Origin: DASRWT01 sp963748485
GTDB lineage: Bacteria; Methylomirabilota; Methylomirabilia; Rokubacteriales; CSP1-6
Direction of reading: 5' to 3'
DNA length: 64,000 bases
NCBI GenBank assembly: GCA_963748485.1
Contig: CAVVJF010000019.1
Span: 682,001 to 746,000 of the forward strand
The translations under genes were made by a program, and so were the position numbers. The notes below the pieces were generated by a model, which was given only the letters and a program-made list of their open reading frames with translations, was not told the DNA's origin and did no database searches. Positions 16,863 to 25,842 of this stretch are shown in pieces. Numbering within the stretch: the first letter of the stretch is position 1; each line of letters starts with the position of its first letter.

Positions 16863-17795
16863 TCAGCGCGACCAGGCGCCGGTGCGGAGATAGCGCACCG
16901 CCGCCATTGCCGCGGTGGCACCGTCGCCGGCGGAGGCGGCCAGGAGACGGGCCGACTGGGCGCGGACGTCGCCGGCGGCGAGGATGCCGGGCACCGCGGT
17001 GCGCATCTCGATGTCGGTGACGATCTGGCCGGCGGCATCGAGCGGGACCAGGCCGCTCAGGAACTCGGTGTTGGGGGTCAGGCCGGCGTAGATGAACACG
17101 CCGCTCACCGCCATCGGCTCGCGCGCGCCGGTCGCGAGGTCCTCGACGAGGAGGCGCTGCACGGCCTCGGCGCCCTCGATGGCGCGCACCGCGGCGTTCC
17201 AGCGGAAGCGAATCTTCGGGTTGTTGCGCGCGCGCTCCTGGAGCGCCGTGGCCGCGCGCAGCGCGTCGCGCCGGTGAACCACGGTCACCTGCGCGGCGTA
17301 CTGCGTGAGGTGCGTGGCCTCGTCCACGGCGGCGTCACCGCCGCCCACGACCGCCACCGGCTGGTTCATGAAGAAGGACCCATCGCAGGAGGCGCAGTGG
17401 GAGATGCCCTTGCCCACGAACTCGGCCTCGCCGGGGACGCCAAGCGTCGTGAAGCGGGAGCCGGACGCGACGATGAGGGTCCGGGCGCGCACGGGCTCGC
17501 CGTCGGTCTCCACGAGTACGCCGTCGCCCTCGCGCCGCACCGCCGTCACCTCGCTCATCTGGAGCTCCGCGCCCGCGTTGTTCGCCTGCTGCTGCAGCGC
17601 GGGCCCGAGCGTGTAGCCGGCGACGCCGTCGGGGAAGCCGGGGTAGTTATCGATGTGCTCGCAGTTGAGCACCTGGCCGCCCGACGCGAAGCGCTCCAGC
17701 ACCAGGGTGCGGAAGCGGTCGCGCGCGGCGAACATCGCGGCGGTGTAGCCGGCCGCGCCCCCGCCGATGACGACGATGTCGTACGCGCCTGCCAT
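16863..17795 (-). CDS. trxB: Thioredoxin-reductase-like NAD(P)/FAD oxidoreductase
   Basis: 310 residues, the TrxB size. The FAD Rossmann motif GGGAAGYTAAM lies at the N-terminus, the redox pair is in SHCASCDGSFF (Cys-x-x-Cys about residues 134-137), the NAD(P) motif is VAVVGGGDAAVDEA, and the C-terminal FAD contact is GILAAGDVR. The enzyme passes electrons from NAD(P)H to thioredoxin or a related disulfide partner in the cytoplasm. Its ATG is 1 nt after the MMPL stop, so it is the last gene of the HpnP-like/MMPL/TrxR run. No thioredoxin gene is adjacent. Confidence 0.88.
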   Translation of the reverse strand: MAGAYDIVVIGGGAAGYTAAMFAARDRFRTLVLERFASGGQVLNCEHIDNYPGFPDGVAGYTLGPALQQQANNAGAELQMSEVTAVRREGDGVLVETDGEPVRARTLIVASGSRFTTLGVPGEAEFVGKGISHCASCDGSFFMNQPVAVVGGGDAAVDEATHLTQYAAQVTVVHRRDALRAATALQERARNNPKIRFRWNAAVRAIEGAEAVQRLLVEDLATGAREPMAVSGVFIYAGLTPNTEFLSGLVPLDAAGQIVTDIEMRTAVPGILAAGDVRAQSARLLAASAGDGATAAMAAVRYLRTGAWSR

Positions 17796-17796
17796 C

Positions 17797-20055
17797 TCAG
17801 TGCGCCGCCCCGAGGCCCAGCCGCCGGTGCAGGCGTGCGAGCGGCGCCGGCGCCCACCAGTTCCAGCGGCCCATGAGGCGCATGGTGGCGGGCACGAGGA
17901 GAGCCCGCACGATGGTGGCGTCCACCACCACCGCGATGCCCATGCCGATCCCGATAGCCTGGATGGGCACCATGTCGGCGGCGCCGAAGGCGAAGAACAC
18001 CGCGGCCATGATGGCGGCGGCGCCGGTGATGAGGCGGCCGGTGCGCTCGAGCGCGGCCGCCACCGCGCGAGCGTTGTTGCCGACCCGGTCGTACTCCTCG
18101 CGCACCCGGCTCAGGAGGAAGACCTCGTAGTCCATGGACAGCCCGAACATCACGCAGAACATGATGATGGGGGTGGAGGTCTCGATGGGGCCGGGCGTGA
18201 AGGCGAGCCAGCGCTGGAGATTGCCGTCCTGGAAGATCCACACGAGCGCCCCGTAGGACGCGCTGATCGACAGCACGTTCATCACCACCGCCTGCAGCGG
18301 CAGCAGCAGCGAGCCCAGGAGGAGGAAGAGGACGACATAGGTCGCCACCACGATCACCGCCACCGTGAGCGGGGCGTTCCGGCCGATGACCGCCGCGATG
18401 TCCATATCCACAGCGCTCTGGCCGGTGACGAGGATCTCCGCCTCCAGTGGGGGGCGCGCGGCCCGGATGGCGCGTACGAGGTCGTGCGCCTCCTGCGAGC
18501 CGGCCCGCAGCGGGGTGGAGACGGCCAGGACCATGAGCCGTGCGCTCGCGGTCTGCGCCACCGCCGCCCGGATGAACACGGGCAGCATCTCGGGGTTCGC
18601 CGCGAAGATCTGCAGATAGTGGTTGCGGGTGATCTGGGGATGCAGCGCCACCGGCCCCTGGACGCGGCTCACGTGGGGGAGCTTGCCGAGCCACTGGGCG
18701 AAGTCGTAGGCACGGCCGACCGACTCGGCGGCGCGCAGCCGGCCCTGCGCGTCGTGGAGCACCACCACGATGTGGCTCGACTCCCCCGCGGCGAAGTCCG
18801 CCCGGTGCAGCTCTTCACCACGCCGAGACTCCGCGCTCGGCGGAAGGATGCTGGCGTCGCTGCCGGCGAGGCGGAGGCGCAGGAAAGGCGAGCCCACGAG
18901 GATGAGCCCGATCACCACCGGGACGAGCACGCGCCACGGATGCGCCATCACCACCGCGGCCAGCCATTGCCAGGCGCGCTGGCTGAGCGCGGACTGGTCC
19001 GGATGCAGATAGGGGATACGAAGGGCGTCCACGCGGCGGCCGAGAATGGCGAGGAGGGCGGGGAGGAACGTGAGCGAGAACGCCACCGCGAGGAGCACGA
19101 CCGCGGTGCCGGCGAGGCCCATCGACACCATGCTGCGGAGCTGGAGGCAGAGCATGCCGAGGAGGCCGATGGCCACGGTGAGGCCGGAGAAGAGAACGGC
19201 GCGGCCGGCGGTGGCGAGGGTACGCGCGAGCACGGCCGGCCCGACGCGCCCGTCCCGTAGCTCGTCGCGGTACCGGCTGATGACAAAGAGGGAGTAGTCG
19301 ACCGCTACGCTGAAGCCGACCATCGAGACCACGTTGACCGCGTACACGGAGACGGGCATGGCGTACGAGAGCGCGATCGCGGCCGCCATGCCGGCGGTGA
19401 CGCCGAGGACGCCCACGCCGAGCGGAAGGGCCGCGCCTACCACGGAGCCGAAGACGAGCACCAGCAGGATCGGCACCACCGGCCAGATCACGCGTTCAGC
19501 ACGTCTGATCGCGCGCGTGGCGGTCTCGGTGAAGTCGTGGTTCAACGCCATCGTGCCGACGGGGACGACCTGCAGCGTGTCCGAGCGCACCTTCGCCCGG
19601 AGCTCGGGATAGATGCCGCTCTCGCTCTGCCCCAGGCTCATCGCGGAGAGCTCCGAAGGCCCGCCCTTCAGCTCGACGGTCACGAGGACGCGATGCTCGT
19701 CCCGCGAGATGCGTCCGGAGTCCGGCATGGGATCGTCGTAGGGAGTCACCACCCGCTCCACCCGGGCGTCGGCGCGGAGGGGCTCGAGCGCCTGCCGCAC
19801 CGCGGTTTCGAAGGCGGGCGATTTGGCCGTGTGCTCGCCGCTGCTCAGGATGAGGCCAAAGGAGGGCGGGCGCTTCGGCAGTTCCTGCTCGATGAGTCCG
19901 ATCGCGCGCCCCGACTCGGTGAAGCGCGGGACCGGGTTGTTGTCGAAGGTCCCCCCCCGGAGCACCAGCCAGACGGAGGGGATCAGCGTCAGCGCGGAAA
20001 GGAGGAGGACGGCCCAGCGATGCTGATGGACGAAGCGTCCCCAGGCGGCGAGCAC
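17797..20055 (-). CDS. MMPL/RND-family transporter
   Basis: 752 residues in two RND-like halves, each with a first membrane helix, a large extracytoplasmic loop and five or six clustered helices. The functional Asp-Tyr pairs of MMPL proteins are visible: VAVDYSLFVISRYRDEL in half one and GLSMDYEVFLLSRVREEY in half two. Such proteins export lipids or hydrophobic compounds. GTG at 20055 overlaps the stop of the HpnP-like gene as TAGTG, so the two are translationally coupled. This makes a hopanoid or other polycyclic lipid a reasonable cargo (inference); it is shorter than, and not obviously, HpnN. Confidence 0.85.
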   Translation of the reverse strand: MLAAWGRFVHQHRWAVLLLSALTLIPSVWLVLRGGTFDNNPVPRFTESGRAIGLIEQELPKRPPSFGLILSSGEHTAKSPAFETAVRQALEPLRADARVERVVTPYDDPMPDSGRISRDEHRVLVTVELKGGPSELSAMSLGQSESGIYPELRAKVRSDTLQVVPVGTMALNHDFTETATRAIRRAERVIWPVVPILLVLVFGSVVGAALPLGVGVLGVTAGMAAAIALSYAMPVSVYAVNVVSMVGFSVAVDYSLFVISRYRDELRDGRVGPAVLARTLATAGRAVLFSGLTVAIGLLGMLCLQLRSMVSMGLAGTAVVLLAVAFSLTFLPALLAILGRRVDALRIPYLHPDQSALSQRAWQWLAAVVMAHPWRVLVPVVIGLILVGSPFLRLRLAGSDASILPPSAESRRGEELHRADFAAGESSHIVVVLHDAQGRLRAAESVGRAYDFAQWLGKLPHVSRVQGPVALHPQITRNHYLQIFAANPEMLPVFIRAAVAQTASARLMVLAVSTPLRAGSQEAHDLVRAIRAARPPLEAEILVTGQSAVDMDIAAVIGRNAPLTVAVIVVATYVVLFLLLGSLLLPLQAVVMNVLSISASYGALVWIFQDGNLQRWLAFTPGPIETSTPIIMFCVMFGLSMDYEVFLLSRVREEYDRVGNNARAVAAALERTGRLITGAAAIMAAVFFAFGAADMVPIQAIGIGMGIAVVVDATIVRALLVPATMRLMGRWNWWAPAPLARLHRRLGLGAAH

Positions 20056-21653
20056 TACCCGTCGGCGTCCAAAGCGGGAGCGAGCGTGCTGGTCGGGGCG
20101 GGGGCGTAGAACGAGGACTCGGTCAGCCCCGCGAGGGACTGGCGCGCGAACTCGATGAGGTGGTGGCTGACCACCGTGCTGTGCACGTATTGCTCGAAGC
20201 GCCCGGTGCCGAGCATCCGGAGCGTCATGCGCCAGAAGTCGCGCCGGTAGTGGCCGCGCACGCCGAGCCGCCAGAACAGGCGCGCGAAGATGCCAATCCC
20301 GCGCCGGACATTGGCGGGAGAGAGGCGGCGGAAGTCGATCGGATAGGGGAGCCGATGCCGGAAGGTGTGCGCTTGCTGGTGGGTGTAGCGGGCGTAGAGG
20401 AAGCCGGGCTCGTAGGCGGCGCCGATGCAATGGCGCCACATGCCGAGCACGCTCTCGTAGGACATGAGGAAGTCCACGTTGGATTCGCGGCCGGCCTCGT
20501 TGCGGATGCGGCCGGCGCGCTCGAGTCGCGTCCAGAGCGGCGTCTTCGGGAGCGCGTACAACACGTTGATGGTCAGGATGGGGATGTTCGACTCGCGGAT
20601 GAACTGGATGATGCGGTCGGCCGAGTCCGGTGTGTCGGTGTCGAGCCCGACGATGATGCCGGAGACGACCTCCATGCCGTAAGCGTTGATCTTCTCGACC
20701 GCGTCCAGGATGGGCAGGCGCAGGTTCTGCGCCTTCGACATCGCCTGGAGCGCTTCGGGCTCCGGCGTCTCGATGCCGCAGAAGATCGTCACGAAGCCCG
20801 CCTCGCGCATGAGGGCGAGGATCTGCTCGCTCTTGGCGATGTTCAGCGTCGCCTCGCAGGCGATGCGGAGCGGATAGCGGTGCCGCTTCTGCCAGGCGAT
20901 CACGTGCGGCAGCAGGTCTTGGGCGGCCTTCGGGTTGGCGATGAAGTTGTCGTCCACGAAGTAGACGGACTGGGCGCCGCCCGCGCGGAGGCGGTCCAGC
21001 TCGGCGATGACCTGCTCCGGCGTCTTGAGGCGCGGGTTTCGGCCGTAGAGCGCGGGGATGTCGCAGAACTCGCACGTGAACGGGCAGCCGCTCGAGAACT
21101 GCACGCTGGCCAGGAAATACTCCGGGATCGAGATGAGGTCGTAGGCCGGCATCGGGAACGACGACAGCGGCAGCCGCTCGTCGGTGGTGAGCAGTACCTG
21201 CTTCTCGGGCCGGCCGTCGGTCGTGTCGAGCATCTCGATGAGACGGTCGGTCGCGTCGCCCATCTCACCCACGTGCACGTAGTCGGCGTCGGGATACATC
21301 TCGGGGCAGCCCGAGGCGGACGGCCCGCCGATGGCCACCGGCCGGTCCCAGCGATGCGCGCGCTCGAAGATGTCCTCGATGTGCGGCCGCTGCACGTGCA
21401 TGCCGGACACGAGCACCGCGTCGGCCCAGCGGAAGTCCTCCGTGGTTGCGGGCTGGCGGTTCTCGTCCACGAAGCGCACGCGCCAGGACTCCGGCAGGTA
21501 GTTGGCGATGAGGAGCAGCCCCTGCGGGGGCATGAAGGCGCGGACGCCGCCCAGCAGCGCGTAGGAATGGTGGAAGGTGCCGAAGGACGGCGTGTAGCGC
21601 GGAAACACGCAGAGGATGTTGCGAACCGTGGTTGCACGATAGGAAGTTCGCAT
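20055..21653 (-). CDS. hpnP: B12-binding radical SAM protein, HpnP-like hopanoid C-2 methylase
   Basis: 532 residues. A cobalamin-binding domain comes first (SFGTFHHSYALLGGVRAFMP, FVDENRQPATTEDFRWADAV, GGPSASGCPEMYP), then the radical SAM core with SSGCPFTCEFCDIP (Cys-x3-Cys-x2-Cys), VDDNFIANPKAAQDLLPH and ETPEPEALQAM, and a DUF4070 C-terminus (ESNVDFLMSYESVLGMW). From memory these segments match HpnP, which adds the 2-methyl group to bacteriohopanepolyols using SAM and cobalamin; other DUF4070 radical SAM proteins are close alternatives. No squalene-hopene cyclase or other hpn gene is in the window. First gene of the run continuing with the MMPL transporter and TrxR. Confidence 0.72.
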   Translation of the reverse strand: MRTSYRATTVRNILCVFPRYTPSFGTFHHSYALLGGVRAFMPPQGLLLIANYLPESWRVRFVDENRQPATTEDFRWADAVLVSGMHVQRPHIEDIFERAHRWDRPVAIGGPSASGCPEMYPDADYVHVGEMGDATDRLIEMLDTTDGRPEKQVLLTTDERLPLSSFPMPAYDLISIPEYFLASVQFSSGCPFTCEFCDIPALYGRNPRLKTPEQVIAELDRLRAGGAQSVYFVDDNFIANPKAAQDLLPHVIAWQKRHRYPLRIACEATLNIAKSEQILALMREAGFVTIFCGIETPEPEALQAMSKAQNLRLPILDAVEKINAYGMEVVSGIIVGLDTDTPDSADRIIQFIRESNIPILTINVLYALPKTPLWTRLERAGRIRNEAGRESNVDFLMSYESVLGMWRHCIGAAYEPGFLYARYTHQQAHTFRHRLPYPIDFRRLSPANVRRGIGIFARLFWRLGVRGHYRRDFWRMTLRMLGTGRFEQYVHSTVVSHHLIEFARQSLAGLTESSFYAPAPTSTLAPALDADG

Positions 21654-21722
21654 CGGAGTGGCGGCCTCTACGCCTGGCTGGAGTCTATCACGGTCCCCCG
21701 GGCCGTCCGTGCGACCTTGGGC

Positions 21723-22313
21723 CTACGATGCCGTTTCCGCGGCCCGGCGGATGGCCGCCAGCATGGCCCTACGGATGAGGCCACTCCCCGGCCGCACCAG
21801 CACCCAGTAGGGGAGGAAGCGCCGCCGGGCCGCCGCGTCCGCGCAGCGCACCCGGGTCTCGGTGCTGAGCCGTGTCATTCCTCCCTCCACCGGCTCCAGG
21901 CGGAAATCCCAGGCGCCACGGGCCAGCCCGGCCGCCAGGGGCGCGCGGAAGCGCTGCGAATCCGTCGCGCGGAGGTCGCGCCGCGCCGCCCAGAATCGTC
22001 CCTCCACGCCCATGAGCATCTCCCGTTCGGGTCGCTCGTCGAGCAGCGCGAAGCCGGCGGCGAGAATGGTGTCGAGCGTCAGCGCCCCGCCGCGCCGCGC
22101 GAGACCCGGCGGCGGTGGAACGCGCGGCGCGGTCAGCAGCGCCGGAATCGTCCGGAGCGCGAGCAAGCCGCCGATCAGCGGCGAGCGGCCGAAGTCGGTG
22201 CGGCGGAGCGCCGTCCAGACCCGCGCGGGCGCGGCGCGGACGATGGTGGCGTGACGCTCCACCGCGTCGAACTCGGGCAGGTATTCGTCGATCAGCGTCG
22301 GGCGCGCGCTCAC
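21723..22313 (-). CDS. SRPBCC/START-like protein of unknown function
   Basis: About 196 residues. The pattern VERHATIVRAAPARVWTALRR at the N-terminus and RGAWDFRLEPVEGGMTRLSTETRVRC at the C-terminal side fits a helix-grip (SRPBCC) fold that binds hydrophobic ligands. GTG at 22313 overlaps the stop of the AMP ligase gene (GTGA), so the two are coupled and probably share a pathway. A run of basic residues and small hydrophobic side chains ends the protein. No catalytic residues can be assigned. Confidence 0.65.
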   Translation of the reverse strand: MSARPTLIDEYLPEFDAVERHATIVRAAPARVWTALRRTDFGRSPLIGGLLALRTIPALLTAPRVPPPPGLARRGGALTLDTILAAGFALLDERPEREMLMGVEGRFWAARRDLRATDSQRFRAPLAAGLARGAWDFRLEPVEGGMTRLSTETRVRCADAAARRRFLPYWVLVRPGSGLIRRAMLAAIRRAAETAS

Positions 22314-23758
22314 GGCGTGGCGGCCACCGCGCCCGCGCTGTCGCCCAGCTCGGCCTCCAGCAGGCGGATACACGCCTCGCGGTCGTGCTTGCCGGTAACG
22401 AGCGCGGGGATCTCCGCGCGCACCGCCACGACCGCGGGCTGGCTCCAGGCGGGCAGCGCCTGACGCGCCAGCGCGCGCAGGTCGTCGGGCGCGAGGGCGC
22501 CGCGCGCGGCCACGAGCACGCCGAGCACGCTGGCGCCGCGGCGCCGGACCGGCACCGCCACCACGTCGGCCACGCCGGGATGGCGCCGCAGCGCCCCCGC
22601 CACCTGGGCCGCGCTCACGAGATAGCCGCCCGCGGTCTTGAAGCAGTCGTCCATGCGGCCGAGGATGATGAGGCGTCCCGCGGTCGTCATGGTGCCGACA
22701 TCCTCGGTGCCGCACCATCCATCCGGCCGTGCGATCGGCTCGAGGTGCGGCGGATAGCCGTAGCCCTCGCTGTGCCACGGCGCGCGGATCCAGATCCGCC
22801 CCCGCTCGCCCGGCGGGCCGGCCGTCTCCGGCGTCTCTCCGCAGCGAATCTCCACGCCGCGGGATGGAAAGCCTACCGTCTCCGGCTCCAGCGACGCCAC
22901 CGGCCCCGCGTCGGAGGTGATGAAGCTGCACTCCGTGCGCCCGTAACTCTGGCGAATGGGCACGCCGAAGCGCGCGAGGAAGCCGCGATACACCGTTTCC
23001 GGAACATGCCCGCTGCTGATGTGGCAGACGGCGGGTGCGCGCCCCGCCCAGTCGCCGAGCGGGGCCCGCACGAGGAGATCTGCCATCAGGGCGGTGCCGG
23101 GCCAGTAGTCGTAGGCGTCACGCGCGAAGAGCTGGAGGAGTGAGCGATGGTCGAAACGCTCGAGCAGGTCGAGGTGTCCGCCGAGATAGGCGGGGAGGAG
23201 CGCGTTCTGGGTGAGCCCGAACGAGGTGGCCAGCGGCAGGCAGCCGGCGATACGCGCGCCGCGGCGAAGCCCGTAGGTCTCGGCGATGGTGCGAGCGACG
23301 AGCAGAAGTCCCTTCGTGGCGCGGAAGCCCGGCTTGGGCGTTCCGGTGGAGCCGGAGGTGAAGATGACGAAGCCGGGCCCCGACAAGTAGGCGGGCGCCG
23401 GCGTGGCGGGGAGGCCCGGCGCCGGCAGCGGCACGGGTGCGAGTCCCGCCTGCGCGAGCGCGGGCGCCAGCGCGGCGGTGGCGGGGGTGAGGAACACCGG
23501 CATCACGGCGGGGAAGGGCGGCGCACTCCGCCAGGTCGCGGACTCGGGATGCAGCAGCACCACCGTGGTGGGCAGGGCGGACAGCGCGAAGAGCAGCGCG
23601 AAGGTCTCGGGATGGCTGCGCGCAACCAGGGCCACCGCCTCCGGCGCCACCGGCAGCCGCTCGCGCACGCGCGCGTGCCAGCCCGCCGCCATCGTCGTGA
23701 GCGTCTCGCCGGTCCACTCGCGGCCCTGGAAGGAGATGCTCGCCGGCGTCAACGACAT
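22310..23758 (-). CDS. AMP-binding acyl/aryl-CoA ligase-like enzyme
   Basis: 482 residues of the ANL superfamily. The P-loop FVIFTSGSTGTPKPGF, the IRQSYGRTECSFITS core motif, the hinge GRMDDCFKTAGGYLVS and the C-terminal GKHDREACIRLL (catalytic Lys of the thioester half-reaction) are all present. It is shorter than usual (family often 500-550) because the N-terminal region is compact. It likely activates a carboxylate as acyl-AMP and forms a CoA or carrier thioester. ATG 23758 is preferred over longer in-frame extensions without family similarity. Translationally coupled to the SRPBCC gene. Confidence 0.8.
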   Translation of the reverse strand: MSLTPASISFQGREWTGETLTTMAAGWHARVRERLPVAPEAVALVARSHPETFALLFALSALPTTVVLLHPESATWRSAPPFPAVMPVFLTPATAALAPALAQAGLAPVPLPAPGLPATPAPAYLSGPGFVIFTSGSTGTPKPGFRATKGLLLVARTIAETYGLRRGARIAGCLPLATSFGLTQNALLPAYLGGHLDLLERFDHRSLLQLFARDAYDYWPGTALMADLLVRAPLGDWAGRAPAVCHISSGHVPETVYRGFLARFGVPIRQSYGRTECSFITSDAGPVASLEPETVGFPSRGVEIRCGETPETAGPPGERGRIWIRAPWHSEGYGYPPHLEPIARPDGWCGTEDVGTMTTAGRLIILGRMDDCFKTAGGYLVSAAQVAGALRRHPGVADVVAVPVRRRGASVLGVLVAARGALAPDDLRALARQALPAWSQPAVVAVRAEIPALVTGKHDREACIRLLEAELGDSAGAVAATP

Positions 23759-23789
23759 GACCCAGGCTAGCACGCGACGTGGGGCGGGC

Positions 23790-23819
23790 TTGCGCGCCGC
23801 GGGCGGCGCCGGGTAGGGT
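23790..23819 (+). promoter_or_regulatory. Candidate promoter TTGCGC-N18-TAGGGT giving a near-leaderless prpE transcript
   Basis: TTGCGC at 23790-23795 and TAGGGT at 23814-23819 are 18 nt apart, and the prpE ATG is only 6 nt after the -10. The geometry equals that at 44670-44699 upstream of the aminotransferase gene, though the hexamers here are weaker. Confidence 0.35.
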
Positions 23820-23825
23820 GGGGCC

Positions 23826-25742
23826 ATGCGAAGCGTGTACGACGCGCAATACACGTGGGCGGCGCGGGATCCCAAGGGCTTCTGGGCCGCGGCGGCCGAG
23901 GATCTCTACTGGGATCGGCGCTGGGATCGCGTCTTCGACGACAGCCGGCCGCCGTACTACCGCTGGTTCGTGGGTGGGCGGCTCAACACCTGCTACAACG
24001 CCGTCGATCTCCACGTGGACCGCGGCCGGGGGAAGCAGCTCGCGCTGATCTACGACTCGCCGGTGACGGGAACCGTGAAGGCCTTCACGTACGCCGCCCT
24101 CCAGGACGAGGTCGCGCGCTTCGCGGGCGCCCTGCGGCGGCTGGGCGTGGACCAGGGCGACCGCGTCATCATCTACATGCCGATGGTGCCGGAGGCGGTG
24201 ATCGCGATGCTCGCCTGCGCGCGCATCGGCGCCATCCATTCGGTCGTGTTCGGCGGGTTCGCCCCCAAGGAGCTGGCCGCGCGCATCGACGACGCCAAGC
24301 CGAAGGTGATCCTCTCCGCCTCGTGCGGCATCGAGGGGAGCCGCGTCATCCCCTACAAGCCCCTGCTGGACGGCGCCATCGCGCTCGCGCGCTTCAAGCC
24401 CGAGCGCTGCATGGTGCTGCAGCGCCCGCAGGAGCGCGCGCCGATGGTGGCGGGACGCGATGTGGACTGGGGCGAAGCGCTCGCGGGCGCGCCCGCGGTG
24501 GAGTGCGTGCCGGTGGAGGCCACTGACCCGCTCTACATCCTCTACACTTCCGGCACCACCGGCATTCCCAAGGGCGTCGTGCGCGATAACGGCGGCCACG
24601 CCGTCGCGCTCAAGTGGAGCATGGGGAACGTCTATGGGATGGGCGCCGGAGAGGTCTACTGGGCGGCGTCCGACATCGGGTGGGTGGTCGGTCACTCGTA
24701 TATCGTCTACGCGCCGCTGCTCAAGGGCTGCACGACCATCCTCTATGAAGGGAAGCCGGTCGGCACCCCGGACCCCGGCGCGTTCTGGCGAGTCGTCTCT
24801 CAGCACGCGGTGAGCGCGCTCTTCACCGCCCCCACCGCGTTCCGCGCCATCAAGAAGGAGGACCCGCGCGGCGATTTCATCGGCAAGTACGACCTCGTGC
24901 GGTTCCGCACGCTGTTCCTCGCCGGCGAGCGCTGCGATCCCGACACACTCCACTGGGCGCGCGAGCGGCTGCAGGTGCCGGTGATCGACCACTGGTGGCA
25001 GACCGAGACGGGCTGGCCCATCGCCGCCAACTGCGTGGGGATGGGCATGCTGCCGGTGAAGCCGGGCTCGCCCACGAAGGCCGTGCCCGGCTACGACGTG
25101 CGGGTGCTCGCCGAGGACAACGCCGAGATGCCGCGCGGCCAGATCGGCAGCATCGCCATCCGTCTGCCGATGCCGCCCGGCTGTCTACCCACGCTCTGGA
25201 ACAACGACGCGGGCTACGAGAAGTCGTACCTCGAAAGACATCCGGGCTTCTATCTGACTGGAGACGCGGGCTATCAGGACGAGGATGGCTACCTCTACAT
25301 CATGAGCCGCGTGGACGACATCATCAACGTGGCGGGGCATCGCCTCTCCACCGGCGCCATGGAGGAAGTGCTCGCCGCGCATCCCGACATCGCGGAGTGC
25401 GCGGTGGTGGGGGTGGCCGACGAGATCAAGGGCGAGATCCCCGTGGGCTTCGCCGTGACCAAGGCCGGGGTGGCCCGCCCCGAGGCCGACATCACCCGCG
25501 AGCTGGTGGAGATGGTGCGCGAGCGCATCGGCCCCGTGGCCTCATTCAAGGTGGTGACACTGGTGAAGCGCCTGCCCAAGACCCGCTCGGGGAAGATCCT
25601 GCGCGGGACCATGAAGCGCATCGCCGACGGCGTCGAGTACAACGCCCCCGCCACCATCGACGACCCCGCCATCCTCGGCGAGATCGCGGAGAGTCTCCAG
25701 GCGCTGGGCTACCCCAGGAAGGGCCCCGACGCCGAGCGGTAG
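23826..25742 (+). CDS. prpE: Propionyl-CoA synthetase (PrpE/acetyl-CoA synthetase family)
   Basis: 638 residues, the expected length. An ACAS N-terminal domain (AAAAEDLYWDRRWDRVFDD, then RWFVGGRLNTCYNAVD) precedes the AMP-binding core: DPLYILYTSGTTGIPKGVVR P-loop, DHWWQTETGWPI, LTGDAGYQDEDGYLYIMSRVDDIINVAGHR, and the C-terminal TRSGKILRGTMK whose Lys makes the adenylate and is the usual acetylation target. It converts propionate (or related short acids), ATP and CoA to acyl-CoA. The RWFVGG and NAAVD-type motifs favour PrpE over Acs. Divergent from the AMP ligase gene. Confidence 0.9.
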   Translation: MRSVYDAQYTWAARDPKGFWAAAAEDLYWDRRWDRVFDDSRPPYYRWFVGGRLNTCYNAVDLHVDRGRGKQLALIYDSPVTGTVKAFTYAALQDEVARFAGALRRLGVDQGDRVIIYMPMVPEAVIAMLACARIGAIHSVVFGGFAPKELAARIDDAKPKVILSASCGIEGSRVIPYKPLLDGAIALARFKPERCMVLQRPQERAPMVAGRDVDWGEALAGAPAVECVPVEATDPLYILYTSGTTGIPKGVVRDNGGHAVALKWSMGNVYGMGAGEVYWAASDIGWVVGHSYIVYAPLLKGCTTILYEGKPVGTPDPGAFWRVVSQHAVSALFTAPTAFRAIKKEDPRGDFIGKYDLVRFRTLFLAGERCDPDTLHWARERLQVPVIDHWWQTETGWPIAANCVGMGMLPVKPGSPTKAVPGYDVRVLAEDNAEMPRGQIGSIAIRLPMPPGCLPTLWNNDAGYEKSYLERHPGFYLTGDAGYQDEDGYLYIMSRVDDIINVAGHRLSTGAMEEVLAAHPDIAECAVVGVADEIKGEIPVGFAVTKAGVARPEADITRELVEMVRERIGPVASFKVVTLVKRLPKTRSGKILRGTMKRIADGVEYNAPATIDDPAILGEIAESLQALGYPRKGPDAER

Positions 25743-25842
25743 CACTACCCGGCGCGGGTGGCGCGAGCCATCTCAGATTGCCGTGGTTCTGGAGCGCGCG
25801 TGTTACCCTCCCGCTTTCCGGGTGAACGTGAACGCGGCCGCG

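Noticed and set aside
17797..20055. Naming the MMPL protein HpnN
   Set aside because: It is shorter than HpnN and the resemblance is limited to general MMPL motifs; only its neighbour suggests a hopanoid link.
17797..21075. A 1092-residue reading fusing extra N-terminal sequence to the MMPL transporter
   Set aside because: The upstream part is an out-of-frame shadow of the HpnP-like gene, rich in Arg and Pro. GTG 20055 with the TAGTG overlap gives a normal MMPL protein.
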